A DNA stretch of 64,000 nt from VAXT01 sp963728535 (lineage in GTDB: Bacteria; Actinomycetota; Thermoleophilia; Gaiellales; Gaiellaceae). Shown here piece after piece: positions 18,143 through 24,417 of this stretch (position 1 is its first letter; each line of letters opens with the position of its first letter). The notes beneath the pieces are model-generated. The model ran no database searches and was not told the origin of the DNA. It saw only the letters and a program-made list of their open reading frames with translations. The position numbers were made by a program, and so were the translations under genes. The stretch spans positions 2,706,467 to 2,770,466 of the forward strand of contig CAVSKK010000001.1 in assembly GCA_963728535.1 (NCBI GenBank), in the 5' to 3' direction.

Positions 18143-19342
18143 TTAAGGCGAAGCGGGACAACACCAGCTCACACCCTTCGGGAAGACCCTCGCAAGCGGC
18201 CCCCTCGGTGTCACAGCGCTGAATTGCTCGGTGATGTTCGAGACCGCCTTGACCTTGGCGGCGTTCAGGCGCAGGAAGAGCCATTGGTCGGCGTTGATCC
18301 AGCCGACGAGGAGCCAGTTGCCGTTGGGCGACATCGCGAGCGTCCCGAAGTCGCCCGGCGCGGAATAGAGGAAGCGCTCCTCGCCCCGGTCTTCCTCGGC
18401 CTGGAGCAGCACGAGCTCGCTCTGGCCTGTCGCGGGCGAGAAGCGGATCATCACGAAGCGGTGGCTCTTGCGGACGAAGGCGACGCCGGACGGGCCGATC
18501 GGCAGCCCCATACCCCACAGCTTGCGGCCATCTGCGTCGTATGCGCGGAGCGAGCGCTCGCCTAGGACGAGCAGGCGCTCGCCGTCCTCCGACCAGACGA
18601 ACTGGGTCGCGAGCTCGCTGGGAACGGTCCGCCAGAGCGTCTTCGCGGTGTCCGTCTGGACGACCTCGACGCGCCTATCAATGGTCGCGAAGGCGAGCTC
18701 GTGGTCCGCACCGGGCCGCCATACGGGTGGAGTCGTCCCCACGCGGTGCCTCAGCTCGCCGTCGCCCGTCCCGTCGCCCGCCACGACTCGCAGCTCTCGT
18801 CCGTTCAGGTACGCGACACGGAATCCGTCCGGTGACCAGCGCGCGGCGTGCACCGCGCCGGAGCGCGAGAACGCCCAGCGGATCTGGCCCTTCGCATTGG
18901 GATCGATCGCGGCCACGCGGTGATTCCGGGTGACGACGACGTACTTCGCCTGCGGCGACCAGGACCCCTCCGACCAGGGCGCGAACTGACGGGTCGAGCC
19001 GTCGGGGCGGACGAGCCACGGCCCGGTCCTCGCGTTGACCAGGAGCAGGCCCGGCGCCGGCAGCGAGGTCAGAGCGGGCTGAGCCTTCACCTGCTCGCTG
19101 GTGCCGACCGCGTCCCGGACGGAGCCGACGAGCGCGCGGCCCGGAGGCGAGACGGCTGCGGCGAGGATGAGAACGGCGACTGCCGCCGCCAGGAGCGGGC
19201 GAAGGTTTCGCTGGGGCCAGGCAATCGGCTCCCGCGCGTCCAGGGCAGCTCGCACGAGCGGCCAGGCCCGCCGCTGCGCGTCGAGCTCGTCCGGCGCCTG
19301 GATGCGCTGGAGCGCGCGCCGTACTTCGATGTCGCCGCTCAC
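18143..19342 (-). CDS. Membrane-anchored WD40/TolB-like beta-propeller protein coupled to an ECF sigma factor
   Basis: 399 residues from GTG 19342, which overlaps the sigma factor stop as GTGA (19339-19342). The order is a short cytoplasmic helical region (residues 1-50, IEVRRALQRIQAPDELDAQ), one membrane helix (LRPLLAAAVAVLILAAAV) and an outer beta-propeller with repeats such as WSPQAKYVVVTRNHRV, WSPDGFRVAYLNGRELRV, WSEDGERLLVLGERSL and MSPNGNWLLVGWI. The topology and coupling are those of an anti-sigma factor, but the zinc-binding HxxxCxxC motif is absent, so that role is inference. It may instead be a surface sensor regulated with the sigma factor. Confidence 0.78.
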   Translation of the reverse strand: MSGDIEVRRALQRIQAPDELDAQRRAWPLVRAALDAREPIAWPQRNLRPLLAAAVAVLILAAAVSPPGRALVGSVRDAVGTSEQVKAQPALTSLPAPGLLLVNARTGPWLVRPDGSTRQFAPWSEGSWSPQAKYVVVTRNHRVAAIDPNAKGQIRWAFSRSGAVHAARWSPDGFRVAYLNGRELRVVAGDGTGDGELRHRVGTTPPVWRPGADHELAFATIDRRVEVVQTDTAKTLWRTVPSELATQFVWSEDGERLLVLGERSLRAYDADGRKLWGMGLPIGPSGVAFVRKSHRFVMIRFSPATGQSELVLLQAEEDRGEERFLYSAPGDFGTLAMSPNGNWLLVGWINADQWLFLRLNAAKVKAVSNITEQFSAVTPRGPLARVFPKGVSWCCPASP

Positions 19343-19875
19343 GCGTGCTCCCGGTCGATGATCTCCTCGAGGCGGTCGAGGCCCCGCCGGAGGCGCGAGT
19401 TGACGGTCCCGCGGGGAAGGTTGAGGAGCTCGGCAATCTCGCCGGGCCTGTAGTCGAGGAGGTAACGGAGGACGATCACGGCCCGGTGCTCCGGTTGGAG
19501 CGACGCGAGCCCGGCCGCGACGCCCTCCGAGAACGTGCCGAGGTCGCCCGTGTCGTATTCGTCGCCGGCCTCGACCTGGGCAGCCGTTTCGCGCCGAAGC
19601 GTTCTGGCCCGGGCCCAGTCGATCGCCCGGTTGACGACGATGCGATGGAGCCACGGGCCGAACGGACGCTTGCGGTCGAAACGATCGAGATTGCGGACTG
19701 CCGCGAGGAACGCCTCCTGTGCGATGTCCTCGGCCGCGGCCGCGTCTTGCACGACGAGGTACGCGGCCCGATGAGCTCGCGGCCAGTGCTCGCTGAAGAG
19801 GGCCTCGAGGTCCGAGGCCGATCCCGCTTGCGCGCCTCGAATCCAGGAGCGCTCGTGCCGGCCGGGGCCCACCAT
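19339..19875 (-). CDS. ECF-family RNA polymerase sigma factor
   Basis: 178 residues with the two ECF domains. Sigma-2 (about 25-90) includes LFSEHWPRAHRAAYLVV, the region 2.2/2.4 segment DIAQEAFLAAVRNLDRFD, and PFGPWLHRIVVNRAIDWAR. Sigma-4 (about 120-175) includes LASLQPEHRAVIVLRYLLDY and the helix-turn-helix GEIAELLNLPRGTVNSRLRRGLDRL. It would redirect RNA polymerase to a stress or envelope regulon. It is translationally coupled with the membrane propeller protein downstream. Of several possible N-terminal starts, ATG 19875 is the outermost; a somewhat shorter protein is possible. Confidence 0.9.
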   Translation of the reverse strand: MVGPGRHERSWIRGAQAGSASDLEALFSEHWPRAHRAAYLVVQDAAAAEDIAQEAFLAAVRNLDRFDRKRPFGPWLHRIVVNRAIDWARARTLRRETAAQVEAGDEYDTGDLGTFSEGVAAGLASLQPEHRAVIVLRYLLDYRPGEIAELLNLPRGTVNSRLRRGLDRLEEIIDREHA

Positions 19876-19969
19876 CGCGCGCTGACTATACGAGCCGATT
19901 CGCTCACGAGGTCCATACGAGGAGAGCGCAGCCGGAGGTCCGGGACCCGCAGGATCGATTAGGCGGAGC

Positions 19970-20275
19970 TCAGAGGCGAGGCTGCTGGAAGTAACCCGCC
20001 ATCAAACGCATAAGCCAGGCCGCCGTAAGGAACATGTACGTGAGCGCCGGAAGCGCAACGCCGAACGTGCCGACGAACGCCGCGCCCGGAACCGACAGCT
20101 CGGCGATGCCGCGGATCGCTGGCCCGGTGACGAGCCCGATCAAGACTGCCGCCGCCAAATGGATCAGTGCGCGGGTGAGGTTGGCCGGACCGATCTTCGG
20201 CAACCGCACGACGATCCACAGCGCGAGCAAGGCGGCGCCGAGACAGAGAACGGCAACGAAAGTCTCCACCGACAT
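19970..20275 (-). CDS. Small membrane protein of unknown function
   Basis: 101 residues with three clear hydrophobic helices: TFVAVLCLGAALLALWIVV, ALIHLAAAVLIGLVTG and a long AAFVGTFGVALPALTYMFLTAAWLM. No recognisable family motif. It stands alone on the minus strand between the ECF sigma gene and the first response regulator of the next island; its promoter would lie in the 193-bp gap that it shares divergently with that regulator. Confidence 0.6.
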   Translation of the reverse strand: MSVETFVAVLCLGAALLALWIVVRLPKIGPANLTRALIHLAAAVLIGLVTGPAIRGIAELSVPGAAFVGTFGVALPALTYMFLTAAWLMRLMAGYFQQPRL

Positions 20276-20468
20276 CGCTTCGCCTACCTTCGCCAGATTG
20301 AGATCAACCAGACACCTCTCTCACTGGATCGACGCTCGAACCGCAGTCCAGCCGGGACCTTCGCCCAATCTTCGGCCGCCAACAGTCTAGTCAGGGCAAC
20401 CGGAGCCTTGTATTGAGACCAGCCGCGCCATAACGTCAACGGCGGGAGAAGAGAAAGGGGAGTGAGCC

Positions 20469-21113
20469 ATGCGGCGGCTCAAGGTTCTGATTGCCGATGA
20501 CCATCGGCTGATGCTCCATTCGATCCGGCTTGCGCTCGAAGCGGACGACGAGATCGAGATCGTGGCCGAGGTGGACTCCGGCACGAAGGTAATCCCGTTC
20601 ATCGGACAGACCGGGCCAGACCTGGTGCTGCTCGACATCCGGATGCCCGGGATCGACGGCTTGACGGTGCTCGAGCGAATCCGGGAGCGCTATCCGCAGG
20701 TGAAGGTCGCGATCCTCTCCGGAGTGGACGACCCGGCCGTGATCCAGGCGGCATTCGACCGCGGGGCGGCGGCGTACATCGTCAAGCACATCGACCCGCG
20801 GGATCTACCCTCTGCGCTGCGTCAGGCGGTCGAAGGCACGGTCTTTCAGCCGCTCGGGCTAATCGAGAACGTCTCGAACGGCGCGGCCGAGGACGTCGAC
20901 CTGACCAAGCGCGAGCACACGATTCTCGAGGCGCTTCAGAGCGGCCGATCGAACAAGCAGATCGCAGAAAAGCTCTTTCTGGCGGAGCAGACGGTGAAGT
21001 TCCACCTGACGAACATCTACCGGAAGCTCGACGTCAGCAATCGCACCGAAGCCGTCCGGTACGCCTATGACCACGGCATCGTCGAGCGGCCCCTGTACCA
21101 CGTCGTCGCGTAG
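20469..21113 (+). CDS. NarL/FixJ-type response regulator (orphan), first of three
   Basis: 214 residues. Receiver domain 1-120: acidic pair LIADDHRLM, phospho-acceptor Asp in LVLLDIRMPGIDG, Thr/Ser position in VAILSGVDD and Lys in YIVKHID. The LuxR-type helix-turn-helix (about 145-205) is SGRSNKQIAEKLFLAEQTVKFHLTNIYRKL. The product is a phosphorylation-dependent transcription factor. SD GAAAGGGGAG precedes ATG by about 8 nt. No histidine kinase is adjacent, and two paralogues lie within 3 kb. A CTAG-containing motif lies about 80 bp upstream. Confidence 0.9.
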   Translation: MRRLKVLIADDHRLMLHSIRLALEADDEIEIVAEVDSGTKVIPFIGQTGPDLVLLDIRMPGIDGLTVLERIRERYPQVKVAILSGVDDPAVIQAAFDRGAAAYIVKHIDPRDLPSALRQAVEGTVFQPLGLIENVSNGAAEDVDLTKREHTILEALQSGRSNKQIAEKLFLAEQTVKFHLTNIYRKLDVSNRTEAVRYAYDHGIVERPLYHVVA

Positions 21114-21280
21114 CGCTCGGGGACGAGGACGAACGCCTCGGGTCTAGGCCCGATCCCCCCTTTCGGCAGGGAATTGGAACCGAAACCCGCCTCTGCCACG
21201 ATGCAACTTAGCCCGTGGGGGGGGATGGGTCGGACGTTCAGGTCGGTAGTCGACGGACCGCGTAGTGCACAATCGGTGGC

Positions 21281-21502
21281 GTGATGGCGCTACAACTCGA
21301 GCTCAGCGACGCGGACCACCTTGCAGAAATCATGGGTGCCCTTTCGCGCAACGGCTGTCTTACGAACCGCGTCAGCCCGAAGGTCTGCCGGGTCGTCTAC
21401 CCGCGCGCTTCGGACGCGCGGGAAGCGTGGCTCGAGATCGGGTTCTTCATCCGCGCCTGGCAAATCCATCACCCAGGCGTGGAGGCGGTCCTCAGCTTCT
21501 AA
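21281..21502 (+). CDS. Small hypothetical protein
   Basis: 73 residues starting GTG 21281 (or ATG 21284). The sequence is globular rather than membrane-bound: LELSDADHLAEIMGALSRNG then VYPRASDAREAWLEIGFFIRAWQIHHPGVEAVLSF. No family is recognised. It looks like a small alpha-beta protein; codon bias is that of real genes here. It ends 11 bp inside the convergent second response regulator gene. Upstream, 21114-21280 contains a TCTAGG motif (21143-21148) and a G-run (21216-21224). Confidence 0.55.
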   Translation: MMALQLELSDADHLAEIMGALSRNGCLTNRVSPKVCRVVYPRASDAREAWLEIGFFIRAWQIHHPGVEAVLSF

Positions 21503-22163
21503 CGGGCTCCGCCGGCGTTCGCTGCCGGTGAGCCTCGAACAGGTCGTCGATCAGCCCGTTCTGGCACGCGGTCGCGACCGCCTCGGCCCGGCTCGACACG
21601 CCGAGCTTCTTGTAGATGTGGGTCAGGTGGAACTTGACGGTCTGCTCCGCCAGCCATTCGCGCTCCGCGATCTGCTTGTTCGAGAGCCCCACCCCGACGC
21701 CATTCAGGATCGCGAGCTCTCGCTTGTTCAGCTTTGTGCCACTCCCATGCGAGCCTGCGGCCAGGGGATTCTCACGCAGGGGATGGAAGAGGGTTTGATC
21801 GAGCGCCTGGCGAATCGCGGCCCCGAGGTCGCTGGGGTCGATCCGCTTCATGATGAACGCGCAGGCGCCGGAGCGAAGCACCCGATCGACGAGCGCCGGC
21901 TCTTCCAGAGCGGAGAGGATGATCACCTTTGTGTCCAGTCCCGCCTGCCGAAGCGCTCGCAGCGCGGTCAGGCCATCGACCGCCGGCATTCGCAGGTCGA
22001 GTAGCACGAGGTCTGGCTTCGTCCGGCGGACGAGCGGGACGATGTCGGCTCCGGAGGCCGCGACGGCCACGATCTCGAAGCCCTCGCTCGTCCCCAGGGC
22101 AAGGGAGATCGCCTCGACCATCAAGGGGTGGTCGTCGACTACGAGAAGCCTGAGCTGCCGCAA
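21492..22163 (-). CDS. NarL/FixJ-type response regulator (orphan), second of three
   Basis: 223 residues. The receiver domain carries LLVVDDHPLM, phospho-acceptor Asp in LVLLDLRMPAVDG, VIILSALEEP and the conserved Lys in FIMKRID. The C-terminal LuxR helix-turn-helix is GLSNKQIAEREWLAEQTVKFHLTHIYKKL. It is clearly paralogous to the regulators at 20469 and 22711. No kinase partner is adjacent. About 100 bp upstream of the start is a perfect 7-bp inverted repeat, TACCTAG/CTAGGTA (22261-22282), a candidate operator. Confidence 0.9.
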   Translation of the reverse strand: MRQLRLLVVDDHPLMVEAISLALGTSEGFEIVAVAASGADIVPLVRRTKPDLVLLDLRMPAVDGLTALRALRQAGLDTKVIILSALEEPALVDRVLRSGACAFIMKRIDPSDLGAAIRQALDQTLFHPLRENPLAAGSHGSGTKLNKRELAILNGVGVGLSNKQIAEREWLAEQTVKFHLTHIYKKLGVSSRAEAVATACQNGLIDDLFEAHRQRTPAEPVRS

Positions 22164-22260
22164 AGCCCGCCTCCGTACTTAAGTTTTTACCTCAGAGTCG
22201 GTCTTGACTCCAGTTAGAAACAAGCACATAACGCCACCTCTGTGAAGAGGGAAGGCGGCC

Positions 22261-22282
22261 TACCTAGCCGAAGGTCTAGGTA
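22261..22282. promoter_or_regulatory. Inverted repeat TACCTAG-N8-CTAGGTA, candidate operator
   Basis: A perfect 7-bp dyad (22261-22267 and 22276-22282) with an 8-bp spacer lies about 100 bp upstream of the second response regulator gene. Related CTAG-containing sequences occur in the gaps at 20386-20390, 21143-21148 and 24275-24302. A dyad of this size suits a dimeric LuxR-type activator. That these regulators bind it is inference from position only. Confidence 0.35.
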
Positions 22283-22329
22283 CCGGTTTCAGACGACCGA
22301 GGGCGACGCGAGCCCTTGCCGTCGAGCAA

Positions 22330-22497
22330 CTAACGCGGTTGGCGCGCGGGCATCTGTGCGCGAATGGCCCGCGCCGCACGAAACCGGCGGAATCGGATCG
22401 TCAGCTCCGAAGCAGCCACCAGCCCGACCGAAGCAAGGCCGAGCGCCGCGAGCAACCCGGCACTCAGCAAAAGCACGGTTGTCGCAGAGTCGACCAT
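22330..22497 (-). CDS. Small single-pass membrane protein (possible)
   Basis: 55 residues from ATG 22497: a short N-terminus, one strong helix (TTVLLLSAGLLAALGLASVGLVAA) and a basic cytoplasmic tail (IRFRRFRAARAIRAQ). This obeys the positive-inside rule and looks like a real small membrane protein, but no homologue is recognised and the ribosome site is weak (TTTGATCGGC). A perfect 16-bp hairpin lies 37 bp upstream of the start codon in its presumed 5' UTR. It lies between the second and third response regulators. Confidence 0.4.
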   Translation of the reverse strand: MVDSATTVLLLSAGLLAALGLASVGLVAASELTIRFRRFRAARAIRAQMPARQPR

Positions 22498-22533
22498 GCC
22501 GATCAAATGTGCGCATTCGAGACGCGTCTCTTC

Positions 22534-22571
22534 CTGGCCGGAGGTCCTGGACATGCAGGACCTCCGGCCAG
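22534..22571. repeat. Perfect 16-bp inverted repeat (hairpin) with 6-nt loop
   Basis: CTGGCCGGAGGTCCTG (22534-22549), loop GACATG, then the exact complement at 22556-22571. There is no T-tract on either strand, so it is not a classical intrinsic terminator. On the minus strand it would lie in the leader of the small membrane protein and contains a GGAGG sequence in the stem; on the plus strand it lies 140 bp before the third regulator. Stem stability in RNA would be very high. Confidence 0.75.
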
Positions 22572-22626
22572 AAATCCCTCGGTTGGGTGATTGAGGCGCC
22601 GAGGGCACCGGTCCACGATGCATGCA

Positions 22627-22683
22627 CAGGCCGCATGTTTCGGGCCTGAGCGGCACCTATGAGGTTGAGGCCGGCGTGGCCTC
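22627..22683 (+). promoter_or_regulatory. Two short hairpins in the leader of the third response regulator
   Basis: CAGGCC (22627-22632) pairs with GGCCTG (22643-22648), and GAGGCC (22667-22672) pairs with GGCCTC (22678-22683). Together with the 16-bp hairpin at 22534-22571 they make three successive stem-loops in the 214 bp between the small membrane protein and the regulator. The last ends 27 bp before the TTG start. A structured leader is possible; no known riboswitch class is recognised. Confidence 0.3.
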
Positions 22684-22710
22684 GAAAAATGCGGACGAAG
22701 AGGAGAGGTT

Positions 22711-23349
22711 TTGCGGCCAATTCGCCTCTTTCTGGCAGATGACCACGGCCTCGTGCTCCAGGCGATACACCTGGCGCTCGAGCCTCACTCGGAGATCGAG
22801 ATCGTCGGCGAGACGCGATCCGGGAGCGAGGTGTTGCCGCGGGTGGCCGAGACGCGCCCCGACATAGTCATGCTCGACGTCCGGATGCCGGTGCTCGACG
22901 GCCTCCAGGTGCTCGATCGCCTCCAGGAGCAGTATCCGGAGACGAAGGTCGTGATGCTCTCGGGCGTCGACGAGCCCGAGCTCGCTGCGGAGGCGCTTCG
23001 GCGGGGAGCCCAAGCCTTCGTCGGGAAGGCGATCGACCCGGCCGAGCTGGCGCCCATCCTCTGCCAGATCATCGACGGCACGCTGGCCGCCGAGTCGTTT
23101 GCAAACGAAGCCGGCTCCGAAGAGCGTGTCTCGGACGACCTCGGGCTGACGGCGCGGGAGCGCGAGATCCTGGGGCACGTCGCCGCCGGCCAGTCGAACA
23201 AGCAGATCGCGGGCGAACTGTGGCTCAGCGAGCAGACGATCAAGTACCACCTGACGAACCTCTATCGAAAGATCGGCGTCAGCAGCCGCACGGAGGCGGC
23301 CAGGTTCGCCTATGACCACGGCCTCGCCGGTCGGCGTCAGGCGGGCTGA
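22711..23349 (+). CDS. NarL/FixJ-type response regulator (orphan), third of three
   Basis: 212 residues from TTG 22711, preceded by AGGAGAGG. Receiver: LFLADDHGLV, phospho-acceptor Asp in IVMLDVRMPVLDG, VVMLSGVDEP and Lys in FVGKAIDPAE. LuxR helix-turn-helix: GQSNKQIAGELWLSEQTIKYHLTNLYRKI. It is a close paralogue of the regulators at 20469 and 21492, and again no kinase is adjacent. The 3' end overlaps the convergent zinc-ribbon gene by 13 bp. Confidence 0.88.
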   Translation: MRPIRLFLADDHGLVLQAIHLALEPHSEIEIVGETRSGSEVLPRVAETRPDIVMLDVRMPVLDGLQVLDRLQEQYPETKVVMLSGVDEPELAAEALRRGAQAFVGKAIDPAELAPILCQIIDGTLAAESFANEAGSEERVSDDLGLTAREREILGHVAAGQSNKQIAGELWLSEQTIKYHLTNLYRKIGVSSRTEAARFAYDHGLAGRRQAG

Positions 23350-23579
23350 GCCTCTTCGCTCTCCTCGAAGGCGGCCATGTACGGCGGCCGCATCGCTTGC
23401 GGCTGGAAATGCGAAGCCGCTCTCAAGAGGGCCATGGCGATCTCGTCGCCGGAGTGCCGTGTGTGATGGCGCAGAGCCTTCTCAGCGCACTCGATCGACT
23501 CGAACGAGCCGAGCTCGGCGACGACGATCTGGTACGCGCGCTCGTCGAAGGGCCGGCCGCAGGTCTGACATCTCACCAT
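23337..23579 (-). CDS. Small cysteine-containing (zinc-ribbon-like) protein
   Basis: 80 residues from ATG 23579. The N-terminus has a knuckle, MVRCQTCGRPFDERAYQIVV, with a third Cys further on (IECAEKALRHHTRHSGDE) and nearby His residues that could complete a metal site. The C-terminus is Pro- and Glu-rich. No function is known. An ATG 18 codons further upstream (MGHDAARSWTDDLV) is an alternative start. It lies convergent to the third response regulator. Confidence 0.5.
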   Translation of the reverse strand: MVRCQTCGRPFDERAYQIVVAELGSFESIECAEKALRHHTRHSGDEIAMALLRAASHFQPQAMRPPYMAAFEESEEAQPA

Positions 23580-23752
23580 TACCAGATCGTCCGTCCACGA
23601 CCTGGCCGCGTCGTGACCCATTGGTTTAGCCAATGCCAGATCTTCGGGTTGAGAAAGCTCGCGGAGTCCTTGGACCTCGACCAAACGGGTAATCAGATGA
23701 GCCGAAGTGGGGGGGAACTTCGGGAGAAACAGGTGTGAGATGAGGACAGGGG

Positions 23753-23956
23753 ATGATGACCGTAGAGCAACTCGAGCATGGCGGGCCGACCGCGAAAGCG
23801 GTGGTCGCTTGGCGCTTTGAGCAGCTACGCCGCGTCGGCTACGACCACCGCGGGGCGCGACTTCTTGCCCGGCGGGTCGATGTCGACTTGCATCGAGCGG
23901 TTGACCTGCTTCAACACGGCTGCACGAAGGAACTCGCTCTCGAGATCCTGCTGTAG
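23753..23956 (+). CDS. Small helical hypothetical protein
   Basis: 67 residues starting ATG 23753 (second ATG 23756), with GGACAGGGG just upstream as a ribosome site. The protein is predicted helical: AKAVVAWRFEQLRRVGYD then GARLLARRVDVDLHRAVDLLQHGCTKELALEIL. The last part resembles helix-loop segments found in small actinobacterial proteins and may contact nucleic acid, but no named family is recognised. Confidence 0.5.
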   Translation: MMTVEQLEHGGPTAKAVVAWRFEQLRRVGYDHRGARLLARRVDVDLHRAVDLLQHGCTKELALEILL

Positions 23957-23979
23957 TTTGCCCGCCACGCTCGGACCAG

Positions 23980-24013
23980 AAAAAAGCCCGGCGGCCTGCG
24001 GCGACCGCCGGGC
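23980..24013 (-). terminator. Intrinsic terminator facing left, without an assigned gene
   Basis: On the minus strand, GCCCGGCGG (24013-24005) pairs with CCGCCGGGC (23994-23986) around a 10-nt loop and is followed at once by TTTTTT (23985-23980). It must end a leftward transcript beginning right of 24013, yet no leftward gene is visible between here and the plus-strand giant gene. It may end a small RNA. Confidence 0.7.
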
Positions 24014-24101
24014 GTGCAAGGAAACAGGGCGACACGGGAATAGATCTCCTCGCTCCTGTCCCCCGCGCGCCTTGTAGCGCCTCTCGGTCGAGCTTGCAAG
24101 G

Positions 24102-24165
24102 TTATCCACAACCAGAAGGCCTCAAATCGGCCGCAACGTGCGGGAAATCGTTCCTATTTTCCACA
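24102..24165 (+). promoter_or_regulatory. Two DnaA-box-like nonamers
   Basis: TTATCCACA (24102-24110) is the consensus DnaA box, and TTTTCCACA (24157-24165) is a close match in the same direction, 55 bp away. No dnaA, dnaN or recF is near, so an origin is not supported. DnaA may regulate the following gene, or the matches may be chance in a lower-GC stretch. Confidence 0.3.
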
Positions 24166-24274
24166 GGAGCGGGCGCGCCCAACGGGCAGCGGAACTACCC
24201 AATGGTCGGGGTTTGCACCGAGAAACGGCTCCGCTCGGCTGTCCCAGTCGACGAACAAGACCTTCGGGGGGCCG

Positions 24275-24302
24275 ACTAGGTACGTACAGGCGGGGTACTA
24301 GG
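24275..24302 (+). promoter_or_regulatory. Pair of ACTAGG boxes 22 bp apart
   Basis: ACTAGG occurs at 24275-24280 and again at 24297-24302, 22 bp start to start, which is about two helical turns and puts both on the same DNA face. They lie 116-143 bp upstream of the giant gene's GTG. CTAG motifs recur in the gaps of the neighbouring response-regulator island, so this is a candidate activator site. Confidence 0.35.
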
Positions 24303-24417
24303 CCGTCCGACCCATTGTGCTTCTACTTGCTGAGCGGCATTGTCGTACTTGCTCGTGAGCACTGCGGCATTTCGCTCACGGCGTTTCTGCGGAAAGCACA
24401 ACAGGGAGGGGTTCCAA

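Larger units (their letters stand above)
23957..24417. other. 461-bp intergenic region upstream of the giant repeat protein
   Basis: No convincing gene is seen. It holds a minus-strand intrinsic terminator (23980-24013), two DnaA-box-like nonamers (24102-24110 and 24157-24165), two ACTAGG boxes (24275-24302) and, at the right end, the strong ribosome site GGGAGGGG of the giant gene. The giant gene's promoter should lie between about 24200 and 24400. Around 24110-24170 the G+C is visibly lower than the surroundings. Confidence 0.6.

Noticed and set aside
22534..22571. 16-bp hairpin as an intrinsic terminator
   Set aside because: Neither strand has a T-tract after the stem (AAATCC on plus, GAAGAG on minus).
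23957..24417. Chromosomal origin of replication at the DnaA boxes
   Set aside because: Only two boxes, no AT-rich unwinding region of length, and no dnaA, dnaN, recF or gyr genes nearby.
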